Shown: positions 10,101 to 18,337, counted from the stretch's first letter. The stretch: DNA of 64,000 nt from Natrialbaceae archaeon AArc-T1-2 (GCF_030273315.1 NZ_CP127174.1:62001-126000); one strand, 5' to 3'. Program-made: numbers and translations. Notes: generated by a model not told the origin, from the letters alone.

Positions 10101-10720
10101 CCATCGCGACCGGCGATCCGATCGTGAACCACGTCGTTGAAGGTGATCTGCTCGAGACCGTCCTCCAGAGCCTCATGATCACGCTCGTCGCCGTCTTCGC
10201 CTTCCTCACGCTCGCGTACTGGCTGACCGGCAAGGGTGCGACCCTGGGTGCGGTGACGCTGTTGCCCGTGGCCGTCTCGGTCAGCTGGATCCTCGGCTCG
10301 ATGTACCTGCTCGAGATGCCCTTCAACGTGTTGACGGGGATGATCACGAGCCTGACGATCGGACTCGGCGTCGCCTACAGCATTCACGTTAGCTCCCGGT
10401 ACACCCTCGAACTCGAACGGCAGGGCAACGCCTGGGACGCGATCGAGACCACCGTCCAGGGGACCGGCGGCGCGTTGCTGGGCAGCGCCGCGACGACCGT
10501 CGGCGGCTTCGGGACGCTCGCACTCGCCATCCTGCCCGTTCTCCGACAGTTCGGTATCATCACCGGTCTGACGATCATCTACGCGTTCCTCGCGAGCGTG
10601 TTCGTCCTCCCGACGCTTTTGATCCTCTGGACGCGCTATCTCGGACCGGAGGTCTCCTTCGAGGTGCCGGAGGCGACGCCGGTCGCGAGCGACGGTGGTT
10701 CCGAGGAGGGAGAGCCATGA
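7154..10720 (+). CDS. RND/MMPL-family membrane transporter with long periplasmic coiled coil (paralogue 2)
   Basis: Paralogue of the upstream exporter, sharing the membrane halves almost colinearly (for example SIDYAIHVFMR and LAGVGVA.VWVT). The extra length lies in the first extracytoplasmic domain, about residues 120-480. It holds a strongly charged coiled coil, a duplicated block of about 90 residues beginning ETVELQTAY (near residues 216 and 306), and repeated heptads of the form ERADDLE near residue 430. GTG start with GGAGGTG about 8 nt upstream. Its stop overlaps the start of the TrmB gene by 4 bp, so the two are probably cotranscribed. Substrate unknown; the coiled coil may bridge to the S-layer or a partner (inference). 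Confidence 0.9.
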   Translation: MSVPERLAGTITGHSKLVLVVLLVATALVGAGATALDDDSSLEQFESDSPEVEAAEYVSENFTADDDNDTTTVQLIKRGDNVLTQESLVSSLEFQQTMRNNASINATLYEDDAVVGVENIVAISELRGEQFEELEDEQEALEDEFERLDEAGDDLEAEFEEFNETAEEIESRGDALERDAERLERDAERLEEDRTQLEADQAELDERVGVLEAALNETVELQTAYEQADSEAEREAIDQQIDDEWDDAIDAAELDAEEAATFETAGEQVREAVGADVRLEGAIQTGAAVADDPADQAVLQDALEETVELQTAYDEADSEAERAAIDDEIEETWTDAAAEADLGPQETAEFEAVGAEVRELTTEANAAPTVEDAVELGTAGVFEAEFAELEARGQELEERADELEERETDLEERSAELERDSEALEERGDDLEERADDLEERADDLEERADDLEADVEALEEADDPSLEQQIEYLESLNESEFEDAIRDALDDDDDEESGALAFMSTDYEPGTTQADARMTFVTQSTADEMDDMGGFDGDASEAQLDVRELADQQDEEYVVFGVGVISDEIDRSMGDSLAIVGPLALLFVVVALFVAYRDPLDIVLGVAGIFVVLLWTFGFMGWAGIAFNQMFVAVPVLLIGLSIDYAIHVFMRHRERRELSDITDDVGGSMLLALAGVGVALVWVTATTMIGFLANLVSPIGPVREFGVVSAVGIFSALLVFGALVPAAKVELDSLLERYGIDRRKRAFGTGDSRFGDVLSIGSTAARKAPIVVLVAVLLLTAGGVYGASQVDTSFDEEDFLAESPPAWTDHLGPLSPGEYQAKDDLEFVNENFQREDAQARILVGGDVTDPETLERIDAAESAATETEVAYTLPSGEADVRSPLSAMEDAARDNESFNETFTDADTTGDGIPDENVSTVYDEFFEVEDDAAEVIYRTDDGSYEAVQLVVAIQGDAELGDVADEMRDVAAVMDDRGLEDRWDAIATGDPIVNHVVEGDLLETVLQSLMITLVAVFAFLTLAYWLTGKGATLGAVTLLPVAVSVSWILGSMYLLEMPFNVLTGMITSLTIGLGVAYSIHVSSRYTLELERQGNAWDAIETTVQGTGGALLGSAATTVGGFGTLALAILPVLRQFGIITGLTIIYAFLASVFVLPTLLILWTRYLGPEVSFEVPEATPVASDGGSEEGEP
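8432..8516 (+). repeat. Tandem 21-bp coding repeat (heptad ERADDLE)
   Basis: About four imperfect 21-bp units of the type GACGACCTCGAAGAGCGTGCC encode successive LEERADD heptads of the coiled coil in RND paralogue 2. The unit differs from copy to copy only at synonymous positions, which argues for recent expansion under protein-level selection. It is not a CRISPR array. Confidence 0.75.
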
Positions 10721-11475
10721 CGACCGACGAAAGCGACGCGATCGAGGCCTTCGAACGGCTCGGGCTCACCAGCTACGAGGCGAAAGTATTCATCGCACTC
10801 CAGCAACTGGGCTCGGGTAGCGCACGTGAGATTGCCGACGTCGCCGACGTTCCCCGCTCGCAGGTCTACAGCGTCGCCGAGAGCCTCGAGGGGCGAGGGT
10901 TGCTCGAGGTCCAGCAGTCGAACCCGATCAGGTACCGGCCGGTCAGCGTCGACGAGGCACGCGAGACGCTTCGCGATCGCTTCGAGAACGAACAGGAGCG
11001 GGCCTTCGAGTACGTCGAGACCGTCCGCGAGGAGACCGCCGGCGAGGAAGCGCAGGAGGACATCTGGACCATCCGCGATCGCGACCGGGTCGACGACCGC
11101 GTCGTCGACGTGCTCTCGAGAGCCGACGACCGCATCGTCTTCGGGACGCGCCTGCCGGAACTGGTAACCGACGAGATCGAACGAACGCTCGAGGAGCGGG
11201 CGGCCGCGGGCGTCGAGGTGACGACGATCAGCAGATCGGCGACGGTCCGGGACCGATTCGAGAGTCTCGAGGACGTCCGGGCCTACTCGCCGCCACGACA
11301 CCGGACCGAGAACGGGGACGACCGGTCGGGTCGGATCGCGCTCGTCGACGACGACACCGTCCTCCTGAGCGTCGTCGACGACGACGGCAGCGAGACGGCG
11401 ATCTGGAGCGCGTCGTCGCTGTTTGCCTCCGTGCTGATCCAGTTGATCGAGGCGAGTACTGAGACGCCGCCCTGA
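10717..11475 (+). CDS. TrmB-family transcriptional regulator
   Basis: Regulator of 252 residues. The N-terminal winged helix reads LGLTSYEAKVFIALQQLGSG then REIADVADVPRSQVYSV, the classic TrmB start, followed by a C-terminal domain of the TrmB effector or phospholipase-D-like type (about residues 105-250). TrmB proteins bind DNA as repressors or activators in response to small ligands. The start overlaps the exporter stop (ATGA), so it is translationally coupled to RND paralogue 2 and is likely its regulator. The TTGTTA dyad at 7051 is the obvious candidate operator. Ligand unknown. Confidence 0.9.
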   Translation: MTTDESDAIEAFERLGLTSYEAKVFIALQQLGSGSAREIADVADVPRSQVYSVAESLEGRGLLEVQQSNPIRYRPVSVDEARETLRDRFENEQERAFEYVETVREETAGEEAQEDIWTIRDRDRVDDRVVDVLSRADDRIVFGTRLPELVTDEIERTLEERAAAGVEVTTISRSATVRDRFESLEDVRAYSPPRHRTENGDDRSGRIALVDDDTVLLSVVDDDGSETAIWSASSLFASVLIQLIEASTETPP

Positions 11476-11571
11476 AGTGGTTCGCTTTGCTCGTCATTTC
11501 GGAACCCGAGATGCCGTCGTGTCCCGAACACACATCCGTACTCCCCCTTCGAATAGAGTTAATTCCGGGAC

Positions 11572-12288
11572 TTACGTACGAGCCTCGAGTAACGCCGCGA
11601 CGCTGAGTACGACGCCAACCACTGCGATACCTACGCCGAAGCCGGACGTTGCGTCGTCTTCACCGGTACTATCGTCATCGTCCACATCAGTCGTTCGGTC
11701 CTCATCGTCGGCGAGCGAGACTGCGGTCTCGAATCCGGAGAGGTCAGTTCCCGCGTCCCAGGTCGCTCGCGTTTCGTCCACGGTCGCTGGCTTGGGAGTC
11801 GTCGATTCGATCGTCGCCCCGCCCGGAGCCGTCACTACGAGCGTTCGATCGGGCTCGAATCCGCTGGCGAACGGTTCGGTGACGACGAGCGTCTCTCCGT
11901 CTACGGATGCCAATCCGTTCCAGGCTACCGACAGGACCACGACCCCGCGATCGTCGTCGGTCCGGACGTCGACCGACTCTTCGGTGACGGACATCTCCTC
12001 GTCGACGTCGGTCGCGATCGAATCCGCCCTGTCGGCGAACCGTTCGAGCATCTCGTCTTGTACACGCTCGTCCTCGCGTAGCGACTCGAACGCGTCACGT
12101 TCGTTCGCGTCTGACAGATCGTAGACCGAGACCAGCGACACTGTCGCGTCGCCGTCCTCGGTGAGCGCTACGTGCAACGTCGGATCCTCGTATGTGACGT
12201 CATCTCCACTCGAGCCCGCGACCGGCACCGCGAGCGCGCTCGCGAGGACCAGGGCGACGACGCCGATGATGGTGAGTCTTCGATCCAT
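11572..12288 (-). CDS. Secreted/anchored protein with the extracytoplasmic domain of the adjacent membrane regulator
   Basis: 238 residues. Signal peptide or N-terminal helix 1-25, an ectodomain about 30-190, an Asp/Glu-rich linker, then SGFGVGIAVVGVVLSVAALL followed by a short tail. That ending resembles the PGF-CTERM sorting signal used by archaeosortase, but the canonical PGF is SGF here. The ectodomain matches that of the protein at 13143-14201: LHV.L..DG...., AFESL, FA.R, V..SV.WNGLA and a W..G.....F segment. I recall this domain as DUF7345, from memory. It lacks the HTH of its neighbour, so it may be a decoy or partner sensor (inference). Confidence 0.75.
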   Translation of the reverse strand: MDRRLTIIGVVALVLASALAVPVAGSSGDDVTYEDPTLHVALTEDGDATVSLVSVYDLSDANERDAFESLREDERVQDEMLERFADRADSIATDVDEEMSVTEESVDVRTDDDRGVVVLSVAWNGLASVDGETLVVTEPFASGFEPDRTLVVTAPGGATIESTTPKPATVDETRATWDAGTDLSGFETAVSLADDEDRTTDVDDDDSTGEDDATSGFGVGIAVVGVVLSVAALLEART

Positions 12289-12297
12289 CGTGAGTGA

Positions 12298-13023
12298 TCA
12301 CTCACTCGGCTGACCGTCAGGTGTCTCCTCGCGGTCACCGCCGTCATCGTCGTCGAGGACCTCTTCGCGGTCACCGTCACCACGGTCCTGACCCGAACTC
12401 TCGATCGGTGCGCCAGACTCACGATCGGCTGCGATCGACTGTCCGACCTCCTCACCGGCGATCGATTGTGCGATCTCCGAGACTTCGTCACCGCCGAGTT
12501 CGTTCGCGCGCTCTCGCAGTTCCCCGATCGTCTCGAGGTCGATCCCGCGTTCCTCGAGGACGTCCGCTGGCAGCTCCGTCGCAGTGGTCTCGGCTCCGTC
12601 AGCTAGCCGCTCTGTCGTTCGCTTTTCGGCGGCTACCTTCGCAACTTCCGCGCGGTATTGTCCCTCGGTGATCTCACCGCTCTCACGGGCTTCGTCTAGT
12701 TCCTCGAGACGGTCCTCGAGTTCTTCGGCCCGGTCTTCGACGTCCGCCAGAGTCTCGTTGACGACGTCGGCTTTCGCCTCGTCAGTCTGGGCGTTCGCGA
12801 TTTTCACGCCGTAGGCTCGTTCTGTCACCTCGCCGTCGACCTCGGATTGCTGGACGCCGACGACGCCACTGAGTCGTTCGCCGGGCTGGACCGGGACCGA
12901 CTCGTCGGCGTCTTCGTCCTGCGTCTGTGCCTGTACATCCGCGAAGCTCGCTGCACCCAGTGGCATCGCCGCCAGCGCGACGACGAGCGCGACCGCCATC
13001 GTAATCGTCGTAAGTCTGTTCAT
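12298..13023 (-). CDS. Secreted coiled-coil protein (DUF7096-like)
   Basis: 241 residues from the ATG at 13021-13023. A clean signal peptide (VALAAMPLGAASFA, residues 9-23) precedes a short globular part (VSGVVGV-like, 40-75), a coiled coil VEDRAEELEDRLEELDEAR (about 90-110) and a very acidic tail. A further helical part lies at about 115-190. The upstream ORF extension of 12 codons lacks signal-peptide character. A TATA element (GTATATC, near 13050) lies about 30 nt upstream of the start, so the transcript should be nearly leaderless. The start is preceded by ATGCA, giving the overlap ATGCAATGA. Function unknown; the name DUF7096 is from memory. Confidence 0.75.
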   Translation of the reverse strand: MNRLTTITMAVALVVALAAMPLGAASFADVQAQTQDEDADESVPVQPGERLSGVVGVQQSEVDGEVTERAYGVKIANAQTDEAKADVVNETLADVEDRAEELEDRLEELDEARESGEITEGQYRAEVAKVAAEKRTTERLADGAETTATELPADVLEERGIDLETIGELRERANELGGDEVSEIAQSIAGEEVGQSIAADRESGAPIESSGQDRGDGDREEVLDDDDGGDREETPDGQPSE

Positions 13024-13142
13024 TGCATCCGGTCGTACGTCCCAACCAGTGATATACACTCGAGACGATGACTCCGGTTCAACGACTGTTTACGCCGTTT
13101 AACTCGGTTTTCGACCCGGCGTCTGCTGTCGTTTTCGCCGAT

Positions 13143-14201
13143 TCAACTGCGTTGTTCATCTGCCTCCTCCGGAAGCGAGAGAACGTTCTCGCGGCCGAGG
13201 CGGAACGACTCGAGTTCGCCCTCCTCGCGTAACCCACTTATCACCTTGCTCGTCTTCGCGTCGGTCCAGCCGAGCTCCTCGACGACGTCCTGTTGTTTCA
13301 TCCGTCCACCACGTTCTTCGATGAGCCTGAGGACCTGTTCTTCGTTGCTCAACAGTTCCCGCGACGGGTCAGCCGACGAACTCGAAGTCGTCGGTTCAAC
13401 AGCCATCTCGGTACTCCCATCGGGCTGATCCTTCTCACGATCCCGCTTCTCCCCATCGACACGCGTTCGGTACCACCAGACGGCCAGCGCTCCGAGCGCA
13501 CCGACGACGGCGAGACCCCCGACCGCGGTCCCAACACCGAGTCCCGTTCCTGGCTGGGAGACGACGACCCGTGGTTCACCGGAGACGAAATCGGTCTGCC
13601 CCCCTCGCCAGATGACGGCCTGATCGCGCTGTTCGTCCGGGTCTGGTGTGACCGAGGTCAGTTCGTACTCTTCAGACCATCCGATCAGCAATCGCGTGTC
13701 GTCGTCGAGGTAGATCCCCTCGAGTGCGTCGCCAGCGTGCAGGTCGCCGTCTTCGGCCGCGGCGAACCCGTTCCAATGAAACGAGTACCTGACGACGCCG
13801 TACTCGCGAGCGAGTGACTGTCGTTCGGTACCGACGTCGAACCCCTCGGCACTCATCTCCCTGCCCGTCGCGTCACTCGCCGCCTCGACCGTCCCATCGA
13901 TCCGCTCGGCGAACTCCCGGGTGTGTGCTTCCGGATCGTCAGCGACGTCGGCCTCGAGTGACTCGAACGCCTCGGTGCTCTCGTCGTCGTCCAGTCGCAC
14001 CCAGAACTCGATGGTCCACTCGGCGGAACCATCGGCGTCTAACTCGACGTCGAGTCGGACCTCGTCCGGGTCGATGTCCTCCTGGCCAGTCATCATCGGG
14101 CCGACCTGTGACTGTCCTATCGTCACGCCGACGCCCGGGGCCACACCGACGACGGCCGCGATTACCAGGACGAGAACCAACCAACCGACACGAACGTTCA
14201 T
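13143..14201 (-). CDS. Membrane-anchored one-component regulator: ectodomain, one helix, C-terminal winged helix
   Basis: 352 residues from the ATG at 14199-14201. Signal/anchor helix 5-25, ectodomain about 38-220, a transmembrane helix about 228-247 (GTAVGGLAVVGALGALAVWW), a basic stop-transfer, a polar linker, and a winged helix at about 285-345 (EEQVLRLIEERGGRMKQQDV, TDAKTSKVISGLREEGELES). This layout puts the sensor outside and the DNA-binding domain inside. I recall the two parts as DUF7345 and DUF7343, from memory. The ectodomain is shared with the secreted protein at 11572. A TTTTAAA element sits about 32 nt upstream of the start. Target genes and signal are unknown; the neighbours are natural candidates. 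Confidence 0.8.
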   Translation of the reverse strand: MNVRVGWLVLVLVIAAVVGVAPGVGVTIGQSQVGPMMTGQEDIDPDEVRLDVELDADGSAEWTIEFWVRLDDDESTEAFESLEADVADDPEAHTREFAERIDGTVEAASDATGREMSAEGFDVGTERQSLAREYGVVRYSFHWNGFAAAEDGDLHAGDALEGIYLDDDTRLLIGWSEEYELTSVTPDPDEQRDQAVIWRGGQTDFVSGEPRVVVSQPGTGLGVGTAVGGLAVVGALGALAVWWYRTRVDGEKRDREKDQPDGSTEMAVEPTTSSSSADPSRELLSNEEQVLRLIEERGGRMKQQDVVEELGWTDAKTSKVISGLREEGELESFRLGRENVLSLPEEADEQRS

Positions 14202-14345
14202 ACACGGACTCTGTTCAGGGATGTCGTTTAAAACGTACGAAAACTCTGGGTTACCCGACCGAAACCAAGGATAAAAAGAACTGTTGGGAAGAAATATCAA
14301 AGAAAGAGGGGTTCGTCTCGTAAGGATATCGAACCGAAAGGTGAG

Positions 14346-14597
14346 CTACGCGTCCGGAGTCGATACCGTCCCCGCTTCGTCGCCACCGGGTGTGACGGTA
14401 CGGACGATCTCTCCGAGCGAGTCGGTCGCGCCACCGACGAAATCGCCGACCGCTCCGAGCACGTCCGTCACGAAGTCGGGTACGTGACTCGGCAGTTCCT
14501 CTGGTGGACCTTCAGCGGGCTGTGCAGCTGTACCCCCCGTTGCTCCGACGAGCAGCGCGAGCGTAACCGCGAGAGCGAGCATTGCCTGTCGTCTCAT
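14346..14597 (-). CDS. Small secreted protein
   Basis: 83 residues: basic start MRRQAM, hydrophobic stretch LALAVTLALLVGATGGTAA (7-25) as a signal peptide with an AxA-like cleavage site, then a 55-residue Pro/Asp-rich mature part with no Cys. I do not recognise it. It lies upstream of, and on the same strand as, the membrane regulator, and its start context (CGGATGCAATGA) is identical to that of the gene at 12298, suggesting a shared expression mode. Confidence 0.6.
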   Translation of the reverse strand: MRRQAMLALAVTLALLVGATGGTAAQPAEGPPEELPSHVPDFVTDVLGAVGDFVGGATDSLGEIVRTVTPGGDEAGTVSTPDA

Positions 14598-14692
14598 TGC
14601 ATCCGTTTACTGGACTGTCGTCGACTTCAACGGGTCAGTCGTTCATCCCCAGTTGGGCTCGCTTACGCCCGTTTTCTTCCGTTTTCGGGCGT

Positions 14693-15760
14693 TCACTCGA
14701 GTCGGTACCGAAGCAAGGCGGCGATCCCGCCGAGGTTCGCCAGTTGCTGACCGGGCGGGAACTCACTGGAGAACACCGTCACCTCGCCACCTTTCTGCTC
14801 GGTCGTGCGGACGATCTCGTCGACGTCGACGTCCCACTCGCCGTCGGGGCCGCGTTCCTGTCGCAGGCGGTCGTCGAGGATCAACAGCCGTTCGATCGCG
14901 CCGTACTCTGCGGCCTTCTTCACCTCCTCGGGGCCGTAGGCGGCCTTCGCCCCCTGGGCGATGCGTTGGGTGAGTTCGTCGATGTCCTCGGCCTCGCTCT
15001 CGATGCGGGTCTCCTGCTGGACGTCCGCGACCGCCCCGCGCTTGAGCACCTCGTGGACGCCCCGGTCGCCCACGCTCGCGGTGTCGACCATCGTCACCTG
15101 TTCGGCGACCTCGGGAGCCTCGTCCTCGAGATACTTCAGCGCGTCCTGTTTCGTGAAGCCGGGTCCCGCGAGGATGATCGCGTCGACGTCGAGCCGTTGC
15201 AGGACGCTCGCCAGTTCGGCGAACAGCTCAGAGCGCTCGCGAGCGAACTCGCCTTTCCCCGTGGGGCCGGAGATCGTCGCCCGCTCTTCGGTGCCGTACT
15301 GGGCGACTGTGTGGACGTGGGCTCGGCCCTCCTCGACGGTGACGATCGCCACGTCGGGGGCCTCGGTCGCCTCCTCGGCCTCCTCGAGGCGGGCCTCCTG
15401 ATCGGGTTTCCACCACTTCTCGATCGTGATCTCGTCGCGCTCCTCGACGTTCAACGTGTGATGAAAGCCGAGCTGGTCCTCTCGAGAGCAGGCGACGATC
15501 TCGCCGCCGACCCGCAGCCGGTTGGCGAACTTGTGGAACTCGACGGTCTCGACGGCGATCGCGACCCACATGTGCTCGCGCTCTCCGCCCGTATCGCGCA
15601 TCTTGTCGTCGTCGCGTTGAATCCGCCGGGTGGTGTCGCCGGCGACGCGATCGCCGGGCTCTAAGACGTACTGCAGGTGCCAGAGGTCGTCCAGGCTCTC
15701 GGGGACGACCGTCACACGCTCGCGGCCGCCCTCGACCTGCTCCCGGCTTTTGATCTGCAT
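14693..15760 (-). CDS. pelA: mRNA surveillance protein Pelota
   Basis: 355 residues, full length for archaeal Pelota/Dom34, a paralogue of release factor aRF1. Together with aEF1-alpha or ABCE1 it rescues stalled ribosomes. The N-terminal Sm-like domain contains [19 protein letters not shown], the central domain begins [16 protein letters not shown], and the C-terminal eL30-like domain has LLILDDRLR. The GGQ motif of release factors is absent, as expected for Pelota. It stands alone on the minus strand between small genes, and the start is the first ATG, immediately before the conserved MQIKSREQ-type N terminus. Confidence 0.95.
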   Translation of the reverse strand: MQIKSREQVEGGRERVTVVPESLDDLWHLQYVLEPGDRVAGDTTRRIQRDDDKMRDTGGEREHMWVAIAVETVEFHKFANRLRVGGEIVACSREDQLGFHHTLNVEERDEITIEKWWKPDQEARLEEAEEATEAPDVAIVTVEEGRAHVHTVAQYGTEERATISGPTGKGEFARERSELFAELASVLQRLDVDAIILAGPGFTKQDALKYLEDEAPEVAEQVTMVDTASVGDRGVHEVLKRGAVADVQQETRIESEAEDIDELTQRIAQGAKAAYGPEEVKKAAEYGAIERLLILDDRLRQERGPDGEWDVDVDEIVRTTEQKGGEVTVFSSEFPPGQQLANLGGIAALLRYRLE

Positions 15761-15837
15761 GGGCGAGTGTTCTCGGGGAGCGATAAGTGCGTGACGAAAC
15801 GACGGGCTCGAGGGCCCGTGGTCGCCACGGATACGGA

Positions 15838-16119
15838 TCAGCCGTCCCCAGTCGCCTCGGCGTCGACGTTTGCCTCCGTCGAGTCGGTCTCGTCAGCCGA
15901 CTCGCTGGCAGTCGTCTCGACCTCGTCGTCGGCTCGATCGGTATCTTCGGGCTCGCGCTCTGGCTGCCACCCGATGACGCCGGGTGAGAACGCGACGTAC
16001 AACAGGAATACGGTCGCCACGATCAACGTGACGACGGCGACGATTGCGATTCCAGCCGTCGGATCGGTCTGTAACGGCTCGCGTGTGACGTGACGACCGT
16101 AGTGCGCGAGTTCGAGCAT
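15838..16119 (-). CDS. Small single-pass membrane protein
   Basis: 93 residues. One hydrophobic segment, [22 protein letters not shown] (about residues 23-44), is followed by a 45-residue very acidic Glu/Asp/Ser/Thr tail. The start at 16117-16119 (MLELAHYG) is preferred over an ATG 7 codons upstream. No catalytic motif is visible and I do not recognise the family. It sits between pelA and the sugar-epimerase pair without overlap. Confidence 0.55.
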   Translation of the reverse strand: MLELAHYGRHVTREPLQTDPTAGIAIVAVVTLIVATVFLLYVAFSPGVIGWQPEREPEDTDRADDEVETTASESADETDSTEANVDAEATGDG

Positions 16120-16146
16120 CGTCAGACGGTAGCACGGCATCCCTAA

Positions 16147-16220
16147 TCAGGGTTGGTACGGCGTCGTCAGCCCGGCGGTGTTGCCAGCGAGACACTCGTC
16201 CGCGACGTACTCGTAGTTCA
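16147..16220 (-). CDS. Micro-ORF translationally coupled to the epimerase gene
   Basis: A 24-codon ORF begins at the ATGA overlapping the stop of the UDP-GlcNAc 2-epimerase-like gene and reads MNYEYVADECLAGNTAGLTT then PYQP. The 4-bp overlap is the coupling arrangement used throughout this window. It is too short for domain assignment; it could be a real micropeptide, the decayed start of a lost gene, or chance. Confidence 0.25.
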
Positions 16221-17309
16221 TTCGTACTTCCGTCCCAGCCGGTCGACGATCCGTTCGGCGGCGCTGCCGTTGCCGTAGAGCTCCGGTTTCGGCGGCGGGT
16301 CGGCGGCCTCTGTGAGCCCGGTAACGATTCGATCGGCGTCTGTGCCCACGAGGCGGTTCCAGCCCGCATCGACCGTTTCGGTCCACTCCGTATGCTCTCG
16401 GAGCGTGATACAGGGCGTGTCGAGGTAGAACGCCTCCTTCTGGATCCCTCCGGAGTCGGTGGCGACGCAGTCGGCCCCGGCGACGAGCCGGACGAACGTC
16501 AGGTAGCCGACGGGGTCGACGACGTCGATTCCGTCTGTCGCACGCTCCCAGAGTCCGTACTCGTGTAACGCGTCGACGGTACGGGGATGCGCCGGGAAGA
16601 CGACGGGTTCGGGAATCCGGCGAAGTCCGTCGACGATTCCGCGAAGCCGGTCCGGGTCGTCCGTGTTGCTCGCCCGGTGGACGGTCGCGAGGACGTAGTT
16701 CCGAGGGACCTCGACGGAGCCGAGGCCGGCGTCGTCGGACGTCTCGAGCGGACCGGGATCGGTAGATTCGATCCGATCACGGACCTGCAAGAGGGTATCG
16801 TACATCACGTCGCCGGGGACGAACACGTCTTCCGTGATCCCCTCACGCTCGAGGTTTCGTTCGGCGCTTCGACTCGGCGCGAAGAGGACGTCCGAGCAGT
16901 GATCGGTGAGGATTCGGTTTACTTCCTCGGGCATCGTCCGGTCGCGTGACCGGAGGCCGGCCTCGACGTGTGCAAGCGCGGAAGACGTCTTCGCCGCCAC
17001 GAGCGCGCCCGCAAGCGTCGAGTTCGTATCGCCGTAGACGAGGACGACGTCCGGCCGTTCCGCCTCCAGGACGTCCTCGAGTCGGGTCATCACTGCGGCG
17101 GTCTGGCTGGCGTGTGAACCGGAACCGACGCCGAGGTTGTACTCCGGACGGGGGAGGGAAAGTTCCTCGAAGAATACCTCAGAGAGCTCTCGGTCGTAGT
17201 GTTGGCCGGTGTGAACGAGCGTCTCCTCGTGGTGTCGACGCAGCCGGTGAGACACCGCAGCCGCCTTGACGAACTGCGGTCGCGCCCCGACGATCGAGAG
17301 GACGTTCAT
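16218..17309 (-). CDS. wecB: UDP-N-acetylglucosamine 2-epimerase (non-hydrolysing)
   Basis: 363 residues, the normal size for WecB/MnaA, which interconverts UDP-GlcNAc and UDP-ManNAc in the cytoplasm for surface glycans or protein glycosylation. Signature parts are SIVGARPQFVKAAAV at the N terminus, VYGDTNSTLAG, HVEAGLRS, ATVHRASNTDD and TDSGGIQKEAFYL. I start at the ATG at 17307-17309, which overlaps the upstream glycosyltransferase stop by 4 bp; the long extension in the same frame only mirrors that gene. The pair is an operon. UDP-ManNAc dehydrogenase, often nearby, is not in view. Confidence 0.93.
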   Translation of the reverse strand: MNVLSIVGARPQFVKAAAVSHRLRRHHEETLVHTGQHYDRELSEVFFEELSLPRPEYNLGVGSGSHASQTAAVMTRLEDVLEAERPDVVLVYGDTNSTLAGALVAAKTSSALAHVEAGLRSRDRTMPEEVNRILTDHCSDVLFAPSRSAERNLEREGITEDVFVPGDVMYDTLLQVRDRIESTDPGPLETSDDAGLGSVEVPRNYVLATVHRASNTDDPDRLRGIVDGLRRIPEPVVFPAHPRTVDALHEYGLWERATDGIDVVDPVGYLTFVRLVAGADCVATDSGGIQKEAFYLDTPCITLREHTEWTETVDAGWNRLVGTDADRIVTGLTEAADPPPKPELYGNGSAAERIVDRLGRKYE

Positions 17310-18337
17310 TCGTTGCCCTCCCTGACCCGTTGCTCGACGTGGCGTTCGAGTTCTGCGCTTTCGGTCCGGTCGAAGATCATCGCGAGGACGACGAACAGTC
17401 CGCCGAGCATCACCACGATGACCGAGAGCAACCCGGTGATGACCCCCATCCCCGCCGAGACGAGCGCCCAGCCAAGCGCCGTCACGCCGACGCCAGCACC
17501 GACGAACCCGAGCAGGTACAGGAACACGAGCGGGTGAAAGTCCGCGACGACGTACTTCGTTTTCCACCGCCAGAGCGCTCGTTTGAGCAACAGCCACGAC
17601 AGTTTCGGCACGAAACTCGAGTAGGCGATGTGGCTCGTTTCGTCGCGGTACTTCGATTCCATTTCGACGTCTGCGATACGCATGTCGTGGACGTTCAGGT
17701 GCACGAGCAGGTCGTTACAGAACCCGAAGTCGTCGTACAGCCGATCGATATCGATCGTCTCTAACGCGTGCGCGGAGATGGCCGTGTAGCCGTTCTGGGG
17801 GTCGGTCATCCGCCAGTAGCCGCTGACGGTTTTCGTCAGAAACGTCAGTACCGTGTTGCCGAACAGCCGCCACGTCGACATCTCTTCGCGAAGCGTCCGA
17901 CGGGACAGTCGATCGCCTTTCGCGTAATCCGCCCAGCCGTCGACGACGGGATCGACGATCCGATCGAGGATCGCCGGATCCATCTGTCCGTCGCCGTTCA
18001 CGACGGCGACGACGTCGAGGTCGTCGTCGCGCGCTTGCCGGTATCCGGTCTTGATCGCTCCGCCGACGCCCAGGTTTTCGCTGTGACGCGTCGTCACGAC
18101 CGTCGGATCGTACCGTCGTCCACCGTCCGCGTACGCTTTCTGCTGTGAGTGGTCGCTCACTCGTCCGTTGACGGCTGCCGCTGCCGTCCGGATCTCTGCC
18201 CACGTCCCGTCGGTCGAACAGTCGTCGATCACGTACACCCGATCGACGAACGACGGAAGCGACTCGATGACGTCACCGACCAGCCCCACCTCGTTGTACG
18301 CCGGAATCACGACGCCGATGGTCTTCTCCCGATACAT
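17306..18337 (-). CDS. Family 2 glycosyltransferase, membrane-anchored
   Basis: 343 residues. GT-A fold motifs: VVIPAYNEVG (residues 9-18), DDCSTDGTW, the insert SENLGVGGAIKTGY and NGDGQMDP. The C terminus carries two hydrophobic helices (about 265-325) that would tether it to the cytoplasmic membrane face. The overall pattern matches dolichyl-phosphate sugar synthases and related GT2 enzymes of archaeal N-glycosylation; donor and acceptor cannot be read from sequence. Stop overlaps wecB (ATGA). Its upstream region contains the 83-bp palindrome at 18396-18478. Confidence 0.88.
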   Translation of the reverse strand: MYREKTIGVVIPAYNEVGLVGDVIESLPSFVDRVYVIDDCSTDGTWAEIRTAAAAVNGRVSDHSQQKAYADGGRRYDPTVVTTRHSENLGVGGAIKTGYRQARDDDLDVVAVVNGDGQMDPAILDRIVDPVVDGWADYAKGDRLSRRTLREEMSTWRLFGNTVLTFLTKTVSGYWRMTDPQNGYTAISAHALETIDIDRLYDDFGFCNDLLVHLNVHDMRIADVEMESKYRDETSHIAYSSFVPKLSWLLLKRALWRWKTKYVVADFHPLVFLYLLGFVGAGVGVTALGWALVSAGMGVITGLLSVIVVMLGGLFVVLAMIFDRTESAELERHVEQRVREGNE

